A stretch of DNA of 64,000 bases from Brevundimonas sp. UBA6550 (lineage in GTDB: Bacteria; Pseudomonadota; Alphaproteobacteria; Caulobacterales; Caulobacteraceae). Positions 47,118-56,058 of the stretch are shown here, piece after piece; the stretch's first letter is position 1, and each line of letters starts with the position of its first letter. Location: the NCBI RefSeq assembly GCF_002434505.1, contig NZ_DJKE01000008.1:299300-363299 (forward strand), read 5' to 3'. The position numbers were made by a program, and so were the translations under genes. The notes beneath the pieces are model-generated. The model was given only the letters and a program-made list of their open reading frames with translations, had not been told where the DNA came from and made no database searches.

Positions 47118-48599
47118 ATGTCTGACACCCTGGATCTGGGCGCCCTGCAAAGCCTGCTGGAGCGCGTGCGCGGCCTGAAGATCGCCTGCGTCGGCGACCT
47201 GATGCTGGATCGCTACGTCTATGGCGAAGTCAGCCGTATTTCGCCCGAGGCGCCGATTCCGGTCCTGCGCGCCGCGCGCACCGTCGCCATGCCCGGCGGC
47301 GTGGGCAATGTGGCGCGCAACATCGCGGCCCTGGGGGGCGTGGCCCGGCTGGGCGCCGTGGTCGGAGACGATGCGGCGGGGGCGGAGTTGACCGCGCTGA
47401 TCGCCGCCGAAGCGGGCATCGAGGATGTGCTGGTCAGGCCGGCGAGGGCGGCGACCATCGTCAAGACGCGGTTCGTGTCGTCGGGACAGCAGTTGCTGCG
47501 GCTGGACGTCGAGGCGGCGCCGGTTGCCGTCGAGGATTCGGACGCCTTTTCCGACGCTTGTGTCTATCTTCTGTCGGACTATGCGAAGGGCGTCGTCGGG
47601 GACGCCTTGATCGAGGCGGCCCTGACGGCGGCCAAGGCCTCGGGCGCGCCGGTCGTGGTTGATCCCAAGGGGCGGGATTTCGCCCGCTACGGCGCGGTGG
47701 ACGTCATCAAGCCCAACGCCTCGGAGCTGGCGGCGGCGACGGGTCTGCCGGTCGGAACGGACGCAGAGGTGGAGGCGGCGCTGGAGGCCCTGCTGGCCGC
47801 CACGACCGCCAAGGCCGTTATCGTCACGCGCGCCGGCAAGGGCATGAGCCTGGCCAGACGGGGCGCGCCGGTGAAGCATTTCCCCGGCCGGGCGCGCGAG
47901 GTGTTCGACGTCTCCGGCGCCGGCGACACCGGTCTGGCGGCCATCGGCCTGGCGCTGGGCGCCGGCGCCTCGCTGGAGACGGCGGTGCAGTTCGCCATCC
48001 TGGCCTCGGGCGTGGTGGTCGGCAAGGCGGGCACCGCCGTGGTCACGCCGGCCGAGCTGATCGAGGCCGAGGTGAGCCAGCACGCCAGCGCCGCCGTCGC
48101 CAAGGTCACGCCGCTGGACGAACTGGCCGCCGAGGTCGAGACGTGGCGGCGTCAGGGGCTGAAGGTCGGCTTCACCAACGGCTGTTTCGACATTCTGCAC
48201 CGGGGCCACGTCGCCTATCTGGCCCAGGCGCGCGGCTGGTGCGACCGGCTGGTGGTGGCGCTGAACACCGACGCCTCCGTCCGGCGATTGAAGGGCGAGG
48301 GGCGACCGGTCAACGATCTGGACAGTCGCGCGGTCGTCATCGGCGGCCTGGCCAGCGTGGATCGCGTGACCAGTTTCGACGATCCGACGCCGCTGGCGCT
48401 GATCGAACGTTTGCGGCCGGACGTGTTGATCAAGGGTTCGGACTATAGGCGCGAAGGCGTGGTGGGCGGCGATCTGGTGGAAAGCTGGGGCGGCGAGGTG
48501 AAGCTGGCCGATTTCAAGGACGGTTTCTCGACCACCCGGACCATCGAGAAGATGACCACCGGCGCCCCGGCCGCGCCGGCGACAGGACAACAGCAATGA
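47118..48599 (+). CDS. hldE: Bifunctional heptose 7-phosphate kinase / heptose 1-phosphate adenylyltransferase HldE
   Basis: HldE makes ADP-D-glycero-D-manno-heptose for the LPS inner core by two reactions. The 493-residue protein has an N-terminal PfkB/ribokinase-like kinase (about 1-320: CVGDLMLDRYVYGEV, PGGVGNVARNIAALGG, and the catalytic Asp in DVSGAGDTGLAAIG at about 265). A C-terminal cytidylyltransferase-like domain follows (about 345-493: FTNGCFDILHRGHVAYL with the HxGH motif, and VLIKGSDYRREGVVGG). The stop overlaps hldD as ATGA. Confidence 0.96.
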   Translation: MSDTLDLGALQSLLERVRGLKIACVGDLMLDRYVYGEVSRISPEAPIPVLRAARTVAMPGGVGNVARNIAALGGVARLGAVVGDDAAGAELTALIAAEAGIEDVLVRPARAATIVKTRFVSSGQQLLRLDVEAAPVAVEDSDAFSDACVYLLSDYAKGVVGDALIEAALTAAKASGAPVVVDPKGRDFARYGAVDVIKPNASELAAATGLPVGTDAEVEAALEALLAATTAKAVIVTRAGKGMSLARRGAPVKHFPGRAREVFDVSGAGDTGLAAIGLALGAGASLETAVQFAILASGVVVGKAGTAVVTPAELIEAEVSQHASAAVAKVTPLDELAAEVETWRRQGLKVGFTNGCFDILHRGHVAYLAQARGWCDRLVVALNTDASVRRLKGEGRPVNDLDSRAVVIGGLASVDRVTSFDDPTPLALIERLRPDVLIKGSDYRREGVVGGDLVESWGGEVKLADFKDGFSTTRTIEKMTTGAPAAPATGQQQ

Positions 48600-49597
48600 C
48601 CCCGCGCATGATCGTGGTGACCGGCGGCGCCGGCTTCATCGGCTCCAACATCGTGGCGCGCCTGACGGCCGAGACGGCCTATGACGTCGTGGTCTGCGAT
48701 CGTCTGGAAACGGCCGATCTGGCCAAGTGGAAGAACCTGGCCAAACATCCCATCGCGGATTTCTGGGCGCCCGAAGAGCTGTTCGAACAGCTGGAACGCC
48801 ACGCCGAGCGGATCGAGGCCGTGGTTCATATGGGCGCGATCTCTTCGACGACGGAGCCGGATGCGGACCTGATCCTGCGGACCAACTTCACCCTGTCGCG
48901 CGAACTGTGGGACTGGTGCGCCATCCGTGACGCGCGGATGATCTACGCCTCGTCGGCGGCGACCTATGGCGATGGAGAGACCGGCTTCAACGACGACGAC
49001 GATGCGGAGTCCCTGTCTCAGCTTCGACCGCTAAACGCCTATGGCTATTCGAAGATGCTGTTCGACCAATATGCGGTGCGACAGGCGGATCGGGGGCAGG
49101 CGCCGCGCCAGTGGGCCGGGCTGAAGTTCTTCAACGTCTATGGCCCGAACGAGGGCCACAAGGGCGGGATGAAGTCGGTCGTGGCCCAAATCTGGCCCAG
49201 GGTGCAGGCGGGCGAGACCGTGACCCTGTTCCGCTCGCACAATCCGAACTACGCCGACGGCGGGCAGATGCGCGACTTCGTCTATGTCGACGACGTGGTC
49301 GACATCATCGAGTTCCTGCTGCAATCGCCCGAGGTGTCGGGCGTGTTCAACGCCGGGTCGGGACAGGCGCGGTCGTTCGCGGACCTGGCCAAGGCGACAT
49401 TCGCCGCCGCGGGCAAGGATCCGTCCATCGACTATGTCGACACGCCGGTCTCGATCCGGGATCGCTACCAGTATTTCACCCAGGCGCGCATGGACCGCAT
49501 TCGCGCCGCCGGCTTCCTGGGACAATCGACGCCGCTGGAAGAGGGCGTGCGCCGCTACGTCCAGAACTTCCTGTCCACGGCCGATCCGTACCGCTGA
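48596..49597 (+). CDS. hldD: ADP-glyceromanno-heptose 6-epimerase
   Basis: HldD epimerises ADP-D,D-heptose to ADP-L,D-heptose, the donor for LPS inner-core heptosyltransferases. The 333-residue SDR has the nucleotide-binding GGAGFIGSNIV (about 10-20), ASSAATYGDGE (about 122), the catalytic YGYSKMLFDQY (YxxxK, about 145), KFFNVYGPNEGHKGGM (about 173) and RDFVYVDDVVD (about 226). It overlaps hldE by 4 nt and the next gene by 1 nt (TGATG). Confidence 0.95.
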   Translation: MTPRMIVVTGGAGFIGSNIVARLTAETAYDVVVCDRLETADLAKWKNLAKHPIADFWAPEELFEQLERHAERIEAVVHMGAISSTTEPDADLILRTNFTLSRELWDWCAIRDARMIYASSAATYGDGETGFNDDDDAESLSQLRPLNAYGYSKMLFDQYAVRQADRGQAPRQWAGLKFFNVYGPNEGHKGGMKSVVAQIWPRVQAGETVTLFRSHNPNYADGGQMRDFVYVDDVVDIIEFLLQSPEVSGVFNAGSGQARSFADLAKATFAAAGKDPSIDYVDTPVSIRDRYQYFTQARMDRIRAAGFLGQSTPLEEGVRRYVQNFLSTADPYR

Positions 49598-50688
49598 TGC
49601 GCCGGCTGACCTTCAGACAATGGGTCGGCTATGCGGGGTTCGCCGCCGTCTTCGTGATGACCGCCGCTGTCGCCGTCTGGAGCGGAGATATCCTGAGGGC
49701 CGGGCTGGACCCCCAGGTGCCGTTCCAGACCTACGAGCCGCCGGCCGAGCCGGACTATCGTTCGGCCCTGTCCTGGGCGTTGCAGGACGACGGGCGGTCG
49801 GATCAGGCCTCGGTCTTCTTCGTCATGCCGACGACGTTCGACGGCGGTTCGGGCTGGAACGGGGCCATCGATGACGCGCGGGCGAACGCCTATATGCGCC
49901 GGGTCGTGCTGCCGAACTACGCCTCGCCGTTCGCGCGCGAAGCCAAGGTCAGCGCGCCGCTGTATCGACAGGCCAGCCTCTATACTCGCCTGACGCTGCG
50001 CGACGACGCGCGCGAGGCCCGGGCCTTCGCCTATGGGGACGTAAAGCGGGCCTTCGATCTGTGGCTGCAGAACCATCCGACGGGACCGATCGTCATCGCC
50101 GGGGTGGAGCAGGGGGGCGAATTGGCGGCTCGACTGGTGCGCGAGGAGTTGCAGGCGCGGCCGGCGCTGAAGGCCCGTCTGGCCGCCGCCTATCTGATCG
50201 AGACGCTGGTCAGCCGCGAGATGTTCGATGGACGGATCGCGCCGTGCGACGCCGCCGACCAGACGGGCTGTCTGGTGGCCTGGATGTCGGTGCAGGACGG
50301 CGATGATTCGGCCGCCCGCCGCGCCCTTCGTCGCGCGCTGGAATGGAACGACCGAGGCGAACTGGTGGGGCTGGAAACAGCGCCGATCTGCGTCAATCCC
50401 GTCACCGGCGCGACCGCTTACCCGCCCGCCGAGGCCCGACAGCACAGCGGCGCGACCAACGCGACCGGCCTGGAATGGGGCGCGCGGCCGGCCCTGACCG
50501 GGCGGCTGATCTCGACCGAATGTCGTGGCGGCCTGCTGTGGCACAGCGCACCGGACGCCGACTTCCTGACGGCTGGAGGAAGCTGGGCGGATCGGCGCAA
50601 GATCGAGCCCTACAACCTGTTCTATGGCGATATCGAGCGCGACGTGGCGACGCGGGTCGGCGCTTGGCGGCGGCGAAACGGCGCCTGA
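49597..50688 (+). CDS. DUF3089 family protein with an altered nucleophile elbow
   Basis: The 363-residue protein has an N-terminal transmembrane anchor (about 11-30) and a periplasmic alpha/beta-hydrolase-like domain of the DUF3089 family. Visible are SVFFVMPTTFDGGSGWNGAI (about 72-91), the YRQAS segment (about 123-127), the GDVKRAFDLWL helix (about 147) and IVIAGVEQGGELAARLV (about 165-181). Family members normally have GHSQG at that last site; here it reads GVEQG, so E171 replaces the expected Ser and H is lost. It overlaps hldD by 1 nt, so it is expressed with the LPS-core genes. Function unknown; probably not a serine hydrolase. Confidence 0.78.
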   Translation: MRRLTFRQWVGYAGFAAVFVMTAAVAVWSGDILRAGLDPQVPFQTYEPPAEPDYRSALSWALQDDGRSDQASVFFVMPTTFDGGSGWNGAIDDARANAYMRRVVLPNYASPFAREAKVSAPLYRQASLYTRLTLRDDAREARAFAYGDVKRAFDLWLQNHPTGPIVIAGVEQGGELAARLVREELQARPALKARLAAAYLIETLVSREMFDGRIAPCDAADQTGCLVAWMSVQDGDDSAARRALRRALEWNDRGELVGLETAPICVNPVTGATAYPPAEARQHSGATNATGLEWGARPALTGRLISTECRGGLLWHSAPDADFLTAGGSWADRRKIEPYNLFYGDIERDVATRVGAWRRRNGA

Positions 50689-50763
50689 GACAACAGGCGC
50701 CGCCGGTTTCTGTGGCGCCGCTCGCGCGCAGCGGGTAGGCTTGACGCCTCAGGGAGGATCCGA

Positions 50764-51753
50764 ATGGACGTGACCACCATCTTCGCCGGCGTCGTGCTGC
50801 TGCTGGCTATCGTGCTCTTGATCAGCGTGATCAAGATTGTGCCGCAAGGCTGTGAATTCACGGTCGAACGTTTCGGCAAATACACCAAGACGCTGAGCCC
50901 CGGCATCGGCTTCCTGACGCCGTTCGTGGAGCGCGTCGGCCGTCGCATGAATATGATGGAACAGGTGCTGGACGTCCCGACCCAGGAGGTCATCACCAAG
51001 GACAACGCCATGGTGAAGGTGGACGGCATCGTCTTCATCCAGGTGATGGATTCCGCCCGCGCCGCCTATCGCGTCGACGATCTGCCCTACGCCATTTCGC
51101 AGCTGTGCATGACCAATCTGCGGACCGTGGTCGGTTCGATGGAGCTGGACGAGGTGCTGAGCCAGCGCGACAGCATCAACACCCGCCTGCTGCACGTCAT
51201 CGACGCCGCGACCGAACCCTGGGGCGTCAAGGTCAACCGCATCGAAATCAAGGACCTGACGCCGCCGACCGACATCACCAACGCCATGGCCCGCCAGATG
51301 AAGGCCGAGCGGGAGCGCCGCGCCGTCATCACCGAGGCCGACGGCGAGAAGTCCGCCGCCATCGCCCGCGCCGAGGGCGCCAAACAGGCCGCCATCCTTC
51401 AGGCCGAGGGGCGCAAGGAAGCCGCCTTCCGCGACGCCGAGGCGCGCGAACGCGAAGCCGAGGCCGAAGCCCGCGCCACCGCCATGGTGTCGGAGGCCAT
51501 CGCGCGCGGCGACGTGAACGCCATCAACTATTTCGTGGCGCAGAAATACGTCGAAGCCTTCGCCGAACTGGCCCGCAGCCCGCAGCAGCGCACCGTCATC
51601 GTGCCCGCCGAAATGGGCGCCCTGGTCGGCACCATCGCCGGCATCGGCGAGATGGTCGGCCTGGCCAAGCAGCAGAACGGACCCACGGCCGCGCCCGCGC
51701 GTCCGGCCCCGCCGCGTCGTCCTGCGCCCGGCAGCGTCCCGCCCTCCGCCTGA
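50764..51753 (+). CDS. qmcA: SPFH/band 7 membrane protein (QmcA/stomatin-like)
   Basis: A 329-residue inner-membrane scaffold protein of the SPFH family. It has one N-terminal transmembrane segment (about 5-25), the band 7 domain (about 28-200: VPQGCEFTVERFGKYTKTLSPG, PTQEVITKDNAMVKVDG, DLTPPTDITNAMARQMKAER) and a long Glu/Ala coiled-coil (about 185-250) for oligomerisation, with a Pro-rich tail. Such proteins organise lipid microdomains and protease complexes. ATG 50764 has AGGGAGG just upstream. It is followed 20 nt later by an NfeD gene, its usual partner. Confidence 0.92.
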   Translation: MDVTTIFAGVVLLLAIVLLISVIKIVPQGCEFTVERFGKYTKTLSPGIGFLTPFVERVGRRMNMMEQVLDVPTQEVITKDNAMVKVDGIVFIQVMDSARAAYRVDDLPYAISQLCMTNLRTVVGSMELDEVLSQRDSINTRLLHVIDAATEPWGVKVNRIEIKDLTPPTDITNAMARQMKAERERRAVITEADGEKSAAIARAEGAKQAAILQAEGRKEAAFRDAEAREREAEAEARATAMVSEAIARGDVNAINYFVAQKYVEAFAELARSPQQRTVIVPAEMGALVGTIAGIGEMVGLAKQQNGPTAAPARPAPPRRPAPGSVPPSA

Positions 51754-51773
51754 TCCCCTTAGGAAGCTGATCG

Positions 51774-52232
51774 ATGACTGCGCTCGCCGATTTCTACGTC
51801 GCCCAGCCGTTCTGGATATGGCTGGCCGTGGGCGTGCTGCTGCTGGCGGTGGAGGCGATGTTCTCGACCGAATGGCTGCTGTGGCCCGCTGTCTCGGCCG
51901 GGGTCGTCGCGGTCATGACGGCGGCGGGCGTGCGGCTGGGCCTGCCCGGCGAAGTGGCGGTGTTCGCCATTTTGACTGTCATCTCAACCCTTCTGTCGCG
52001 CCGACTGATCGCCAAGGCCAATCCCGACGGTCCCGACATCAACGACCGCGACAGCCGCCTGATCGGCCAGAGGGCCAGGGTGGTCCAGGCCTTCGTTGAC
52101 GGACGCGGCCGGGTCTTCGTTTCCGGCGCCGAATGGTCGGCCGAGATCGAGGGCGAGGCGCCGGGCGAGGGGCAGGACGTCGTGGTCAAGCGTGTCGACG
52201 GCTCGCGCCTGACGGTTCACGCCGGCGTCTGA
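51774..52232 (+). CDS. NfeD family membrane protein
   Basis: A 152-residue short NfeD-type protein. The N-terminal half has three hydrophobic segments (about 12-35, 38-52, 57-75) and the C-terminal ~65 residues form an OB-fold-like domain (IGQRARVVQAFVDGRGRVFVSGAEW). NfeD proteins are partners of SPFH proteins, and this one follows qmcA by 20 nt with an AGGAAG site. They probably act as a membrane-organising complex; the exact role is not established. Confidence 0.9.
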   Translation: MTALADFYVAQPFWIWLAVGVLLLAVEAMFSTEWLLWPAVSAGVVAVMTAAGVRLGLPGEVAVFAILTVISTLLSRRLIAKANPDGPDINDRDSRLIGQRARVVQAFVDGRGRVFVSGAEWSAEIEGEAPGEGQDVVVKRVDGSRLTVHAGV

Positions 52233-52262
52233 ACCGTTACGCTGTCGCGGCGTTGGCGTGAG

Positions 52263-53657
52263 ATGACCAGCCAGAATGTCGCAGTCGACGGCCTGCCCAC
52301 GCCCCGGCGCTATTGGGCCATCGTCTCCATCGGCCTGGGCATCACCCTGGCCGTGCTGGACGGCGCCATCGCCAACGTGGCCCTGCCATCCATCGCCCAG
52401 GACCTGAAAGCGTCTGCGGCGGCCTCGATCTGGATCGTCAACGCCTACCAGATCGCCATCGTCGTGGCCCTGTTGCCGCTGGCGTCGCTGGGGGAGATCG
52501 TGGGGTATCGCCGCGTGTCCCAGGTCGGTCTGGCGGTCTTCACCCTGGCGTCCATCGCCTGCGCCCTGTCCGATTCGATCCTGATGCTGAGCCTGGCGCG
52601 GGTGCTGCAGGGATTCGGCGCGGCCGGCATCATGAGCGTGAACGGCGCGCTGGTGCGCTTCACCTATCCGCAGCGATTGCTGGGACGGGCGGTCGGCATC
52701 AATGCGGTGATCGTGTCGATGGCCGCGGCGGCCGGCCCGACCATCGCCAGCGCGATCCTGGGCTTCGGCGAATGGCGGTGGCTGTTCGCGCTGAACATTC
52801 CGTTGGGCGTTCTGGCGGTGTCGATGGCGGGGTTCACCCTGCCGCACAATCCGCTGCAGAAGCGGCGGCTGAACATCGTCGGCGCGCTGTTGAGCGCGGC
52901 CGCCTTCGGCTTCGTCATCACCGGGATGCAGGCGCTGGCGCATGGCGAGGCGTCGATCTTCGGTTTCGGCCTGACGGGATTGGGACTGGCGGCGGGCGTC
53001 CTGCTGGTCCGGCACGAGAAGCCCAGCAAGACGCCGTTGATCCCGCTGGACCTGCTGGCGCGACCGATGTTCGCCCTGTCGGTGGCGACGTCGATCATTT
53101 CCTTCACCGCCCAGATGATGGCCTTCGTGGCCTTGCCCTTCTTCCTGCAGGGATCGCTGGGGCTGAGCGCGGTGCAAACGGGGCTTTTGATGACGCCGTG
53201 GCCGCTGGGGACCATGTTCGCCGCACCGCTGGCCGGAGCCTTGTCGGACCGATATTCGGCCGGCGTGCTGGGGGCCGTGGGGCTGACGCTGTTCGCCTGC
53301 GGGCTGATGGCGCTGAGCCTGTTGGACGCCGACGCATCGCATTTCGACATCGTCTGGCGCATGGCCCTGTGCGGGGCCGGATTCGGCTTCTTCCAGTCGC
53401 CCAACAACCGCGCCATGCTGTCGGAGGCGCCGCGCGAGCGGGCCGGGGCGGCCGGCGGCGCCCTGGGCACCGCCCGCGTCCTGGGTCAGTCGATGGGCGC
53501 CGTGGTCGTGGCCTTTCTGCTGTCGGCCGCGCCGCAGACGGGCGTGCGGCACGGATTCCAGATCGCCGCCATCGCCGCCCTGTTCGGCGCGGTCATGAGC
53601 GGATCGCGCATCCGCCGCCGCCCGTCCGAGCCGGAGAAAGAAGTCGAGGTTGTCTAG
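52263..53657 (+). CDS. MFS multidrug exporter, DHA2 (EmrB/QacA) type
   Basis: A 464-residue, ~14-helix major-facilitator transporter. Family signs are motif near helix 1 ([17 protein letters not shown], about 29-45), the conserved [19 protein letters not shown] segment (about 60-78), [18 protein letters not shown] (about 112-129) and GWAGPTIAS-like helix 5 antiporter motif ([17 protein letters not shown], about 151-167). It probably exports drugs or toxic compounds with proton exchange. No membrane-fusion partner (EmrA) is adjacent. Its TAG stop shares CTAG with the rnhA stop. Confidence 0.88.
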   Translation: MTSQNVAVDGLPTPRRYWAIVSIGLGITLAVLDGAIANVALPSIAQDLKASAAASIWIVNAYQIAIVVALLPLASLGEIVGYRRVSQVGLAVFTLASIACALSDSILMLSLARVLQGFGAAGIMSVNGALVRFTYPQRLLGRAVGINAVIVSMAAAAGPTIASAILGFGEWRWLFALNIPLGVLAVSMAGFTLPHNPLQKRRLNIVGALLSAAAFGFVITGMQALAHGEASIFGFGLTGLGLAAGVLLVRHEKPSKTPLIPLDLLARPMFALSVATSIISFTAQMMAFVALPFFLQGSLGLSAVQTGLLMTPWPLGTMFAAPLAGALSDRYSAGVLGAVGLTLFACGLMALSLLDADASHFDIVWRMALCGAGFGFFQSPNNRAMLSEAPRERAGAAGGALGTARVLGQSMGAVVVAFLLSAAPQTGVRHGFQIAAIAALFGAVMSGSRIRRRPSEPEKEVEVV

Positions 53658-54106
53658 CGCGCCTTCAGCTCCGCCACGCCGCGATTCGCCAGTTGGTCCG
53701 CGCGTTCGTTAAGCTCATGGCCGGCGTGACCCTTGACCCAGCGCCATTTGACGTCGTGGCGCGCGCGGGCGGCGTCCAGTCGCTGCCACAGGTCGGCGTT
53801 CTTGACCGGCTTCTTGTCCGCCGTCAGCCAGCCGCGCACCTTCCAGCCGCGCATCCATTCGGTGATTCCCTGCATCACATATTTGCTGTCGGTGTGCAGT
53901 TCGACCTTGCAGGGCCGTTTCAGGGCCTCCAGCGCCATGATGGCGGCCATCAGCTCCATGCGGTTGTTGGTGGTGTTGGGCTCGCCGCCCCACAGTTCCT
54001 TCTCGTGACCGCCGCCCGCCTGAAGCACGGCGCCCCAGCCGCCGGGGCCGGGATTGCCCTTGCAGGCGCCGTCGGTGTGGATGATGACGTGATCGGAGGG
54101 ACTCAT
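53654..54106 (-). CDS. rnhA: Ribonuclease HI
   Basis: RnhA degrades the RNA strand of RNA-DNA hybrids. The 150-residue protein has all four catalytic acidic residues: D12 ([11 protein letters not shown]), E51 ([11 protein letters not shown]), D73 (LHTDSKYV) and D137 (ERADQLA), plus the basic handle (about 85-100). It is the normal bacterial length without an N-terminal hybrid-binding domain. It converges on the MFS gene and is divergent from tatA. Confidence 0.96.
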   Translation of the reverse strand: MSPSDHVIIHTDGACKGNPGPGGWGAVLQAGGGHEKELWGGEPNTTNNRMELMAAIMALEALKRPCKVELHTDSKYVMQGITEWMRGWKVRGWLTADKKPVKNADLWQRLDAARARHDVKWRWVKGHAGHELNERADQLANRGVAELKAR

Positions 54107-54217
54107 GGTCGCGCAGGCCTACAGCCTCCCTTGGCGAGACGCCATGACTGCGCCTATATGCGGGTCGAATAAGAGTGGATGGGATCGGATGACCGATCCC
54201 CGCGAGGAGAATACGCC

Positions 54218-54436
54218 ATGGGCTCGCTGAGCATCTGGCACTGGGCCATCGTCATCGTCGTTGTCGCGCTGCTGTTCGGCGGGCGCGGCAAGCTGTCCGG
54301 CATCATGGGCGACGCCGCCAAGGGCATCCGCGCTTTCAAGGACGGCCTGAAGGACGAGGACAAAAAAGACGGCCCGCACGAGGGCGTCAGCTCGCTGCCG
54401 CGCACCGAGGCGGAGAAGGAAGAGCTGAAGCGCTAG
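54218..54436 (+). CDS. tatA: Twin-arginine translocase subunit TatA
   Basis: TatA forms the size-variable channel for folded protein export. The 72-residue protein has one N-terminal transmembrane helix (about 4-20), the hinge [24 protein letters not shown] in family position (about 20-43) and a charged tail. ATG 54218 has a CGAGGAGA site. It begins a tatABC operon; tatB starts 23 nt after its stop. Confidence 0.95.
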   Translation: MGSLSIWHWAIVIVVVALLFGGRGKLSGIMGDAAKGIRAFKDGLKDEDKKDGPHEGVSSLPRTEAEKEELKR

Positions 54437-54459
54437 TCGTCATCTGTAAGGGTTGACGC

Positions 54460-55068
54460 ATGGGCGGGCTCGCCCCCGGAGTGGGGGGTTTCGAATTAGT
54501 GGTGATCGGCATCGTGGCCCTGCTTGTCGTGGGGCCAAAGGATCTGCCGATCCTGATGCGTCGCGTCGGCCAGATGGTGGCCAAGGCGCGCGCGATGGCC
54601 AATGAGTTCCGCACCAGCTTCGACGAAATGGCGCGACAGTCCGAACTGGACGATCTGCGCAAGGAGGTCGAGGCGCTACGGACCGGGCAGGGGGCGATGT
54701 ATCCGCTGGGGCCTGAGGCCGATGCGGCGTTCAAGGACATCAACGCCGGGCTGACTGGGCCGACGACATCGACGCCCCTGCCGGCGCCCGCGCCCGAAGC
54801 GCCGGTGATGACGCCAGCAGCCGACGAATGGCCCGATGTCGGCGCGTCGACGAGCGCCGAACCCGCAGTCGCGCCAGCAGCCAGGCGCACGCCGGCCGCG
54901 AGGAAGGCTGCGGCGAAGCCCGCGACTGTCGCCAAGACCAAGGCGCCGAAGACGGCCTCGGACAAACCCAAGAAGGCGGCCGGACCGGCTGCGACCAAGA
55001 CCGTCAAGACCGCTGCGGCCAAGGCCGCCAAGCCCAAGGTCGCGCGCAAGAAGGCTGTCGATCTTTGA
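54460..55068 (+). CDS. tatB: Twin-arginine translocase subunit TatB with a long basic tail
   Basis: TatB binds TatC and receives twin-arginine substrates. The 202-residue protein has the N-terminal helix with FELVVIGIVALLVVGPKDLP (about 11-30) and an amphipathic helix (about 33-70). The last ~70 residues are an unusual Lys/Ala/Pro-rich, histone H1-like tail (KAAAKPATVAKTKAPK type). The tail is longer than in E. coli TatB (171 aa) but such tails occur in alphaproteobacteria. The stop overlaps the proposed tatC start. Confidence 0.93.
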   Translation: MGGLAPGVGGFELVVIGIVALLVVGPKDLPILMRRVGQMVAKARAMANEFRTSFDEMARQSELDDLRKEVEALRTGQGAMYPLGPEADAAFKDINAGLTGPTTSTPLPAPAPEAPVMTPAADEWPDVGASTSAEPAVAPAARRTPAARKAAAKPATVAKTKAPKTASDKPKKAAGPAATKTVKTAAAKAAKPKVARKKAVDL

Positions 55069-55952
55069 CCCTGTCCGATCGTGACGAAGCCGAGATCGAG
55101 GCGTCGCGGGCGCCTTTGATGGACCACCTGATCGAGCTGCGTCGGCGGCTGCTGATCTGCGTCGTCGCCTTTGCGGTCGGCTTCATCGGCTGTTTCGCCT
55201 TTTCCGAGCCGATCTATCTGTTTCTGGTCAAGCCGTTCGTGGCGGCCCAGGCCTTCTATTCGTCGGTCGGTCCGCATGGCCACGTGTCGCCGCTGGACCT
55301 GATCCTGGGCACGGCCGGGCTGAAGGCGCTGCCGCACGTCAACGGCCACACGGTCAATCTGATCTATACGGCGCCGCTGGAAATCCTGTTCACCAAGATG
55401 AAGCTGGCCGGGTTCGGTGCGGTGTTCGTGGCCTTCCCCGTGCTGGCCTGGCAGCTGTATCGCTTTGTGGCGCCCGGGCTTTATCGCAACGAGCGGGGGG
55501 CCTTCCTGCCGTTCCTGGTGGCGGCGCCGTTGCTGTTCCTATTGGGAGCGGCGCTGGTCTATTTCGTCATGCTGCCCTTCGTGATGTGGTTCTCGCTGAG
55601 CCAGCAGATCGTCGGCGACGGGGTGGCGGCCAATCTGCTGCCCAAGGTGTCGGACTATCTGAACCTGGTGACGGCGCTGCTTCTGGCGTTCGGCCTATGC
55701 TTCCAACTGCCGGTCGTCATGACCCTGCTGGGGATGGCGGGCCTGATCAACTCAAAGCTGATGTCGTCGGGGCGCCGCTACGCCATCGTCGCGGTCGTGG
55801 TGGTCGCCGCCGTCGTGACCCCGCCCGATCCGATCAGCCAGCTGATGCTGGCCGTGCCCATGGTGCTGCTCTACGAGGTCTCCATCTGGTGCGTGCGGCT
55901 GATCGAACTGCGGCGCAGCAAGGCTGACGCGCTGGAAGCCGAGATCGCCTGA
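55065..55952 (+). CDS. tatC: Twin-arginine translocase subunit TatC
   Basis: TatC is the core receptor for twin-arginine signal peptides. From TTG 55065, overlapping the tatB stop as TTGA, the product is 295 aa. The conserved N-terminal segment MDHLIELRRRLL (about 19-30), six transmembrane helices and the FxxPVLAWQLYRFVAPGLYRNER segment are visible. A later start at ATG 55119 would cut just before the conserved HLIELR motif, so the TTG or a nearby codon is more likely. It ends near a strong bidirectional terminator. Confidence 0.92.
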   Translation: MTLSDRDEAEIEASRAPLMDHLIELRRRLLICVVAFAVGFIGCFAFSEPIYLFLVKPFVAAQAFYSSVGPHGHVSPLDLILGTAGLKALPHVNGHTVNLIYTAPLEILFTKMKLAGFGAVFVAFPVLAWQLYRFVAPGLYRNERGAFLPFLVAAPLLFLLGAALVYFVMLPFVMWFSLSQQIVGDGVAANLLPKVSDYLNLVTALLLAFGLCFQLPVVMTLLGMAGLINSKLMSSGRRYAIVAVVVVAAVVTPPDPISQLMLAVPMVLLYEVSIWCVRLIELRRSKADALEAEIA

Positions 55953-56004
55953 GGATCCGATAGAGAGGCGCGGGCGTCGCATTCGCCAGCCCATCCGAGA
56001 CATG

Positions 56005-56042
56005 AAAAAGGGCCGGGGAGCGATCCCCGGCCCTTCGTCTTT
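56005..56042. terminator. Bidirectional terminator between tatC and glnA
   Basis: A perfect 12-bp stem (AAGGGCCGGGGA / TCCCCGGCCCTT) closes a GCGA tetraloop of the stable GNRA type. It is preceded by AAA on the plus strand and followed by CGTCTTT, so both converging transcripts get a T-containing tail. It ends tatABC (plus) and glnA (minus). Confidence 0.88.
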
Positions 56043-56058
56043 CACGCCGATCCTGCGA

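Noticed and set aside
46167..48596. Minus-strand open frame of about 800 codons opposite kdsA and hldE
   Set aside because: Antisense shadow of two genes with clear catalytic motifs; no plausible domain.
50679..50702. Inverted repeat CGGCGCC / GGCGCCG at the end of the DUF3089 gene
   Set aside because: The stem is only 7 bp, has a 10-nt loop containing the stop codon and no T tract, so it is not a convincing terminator.
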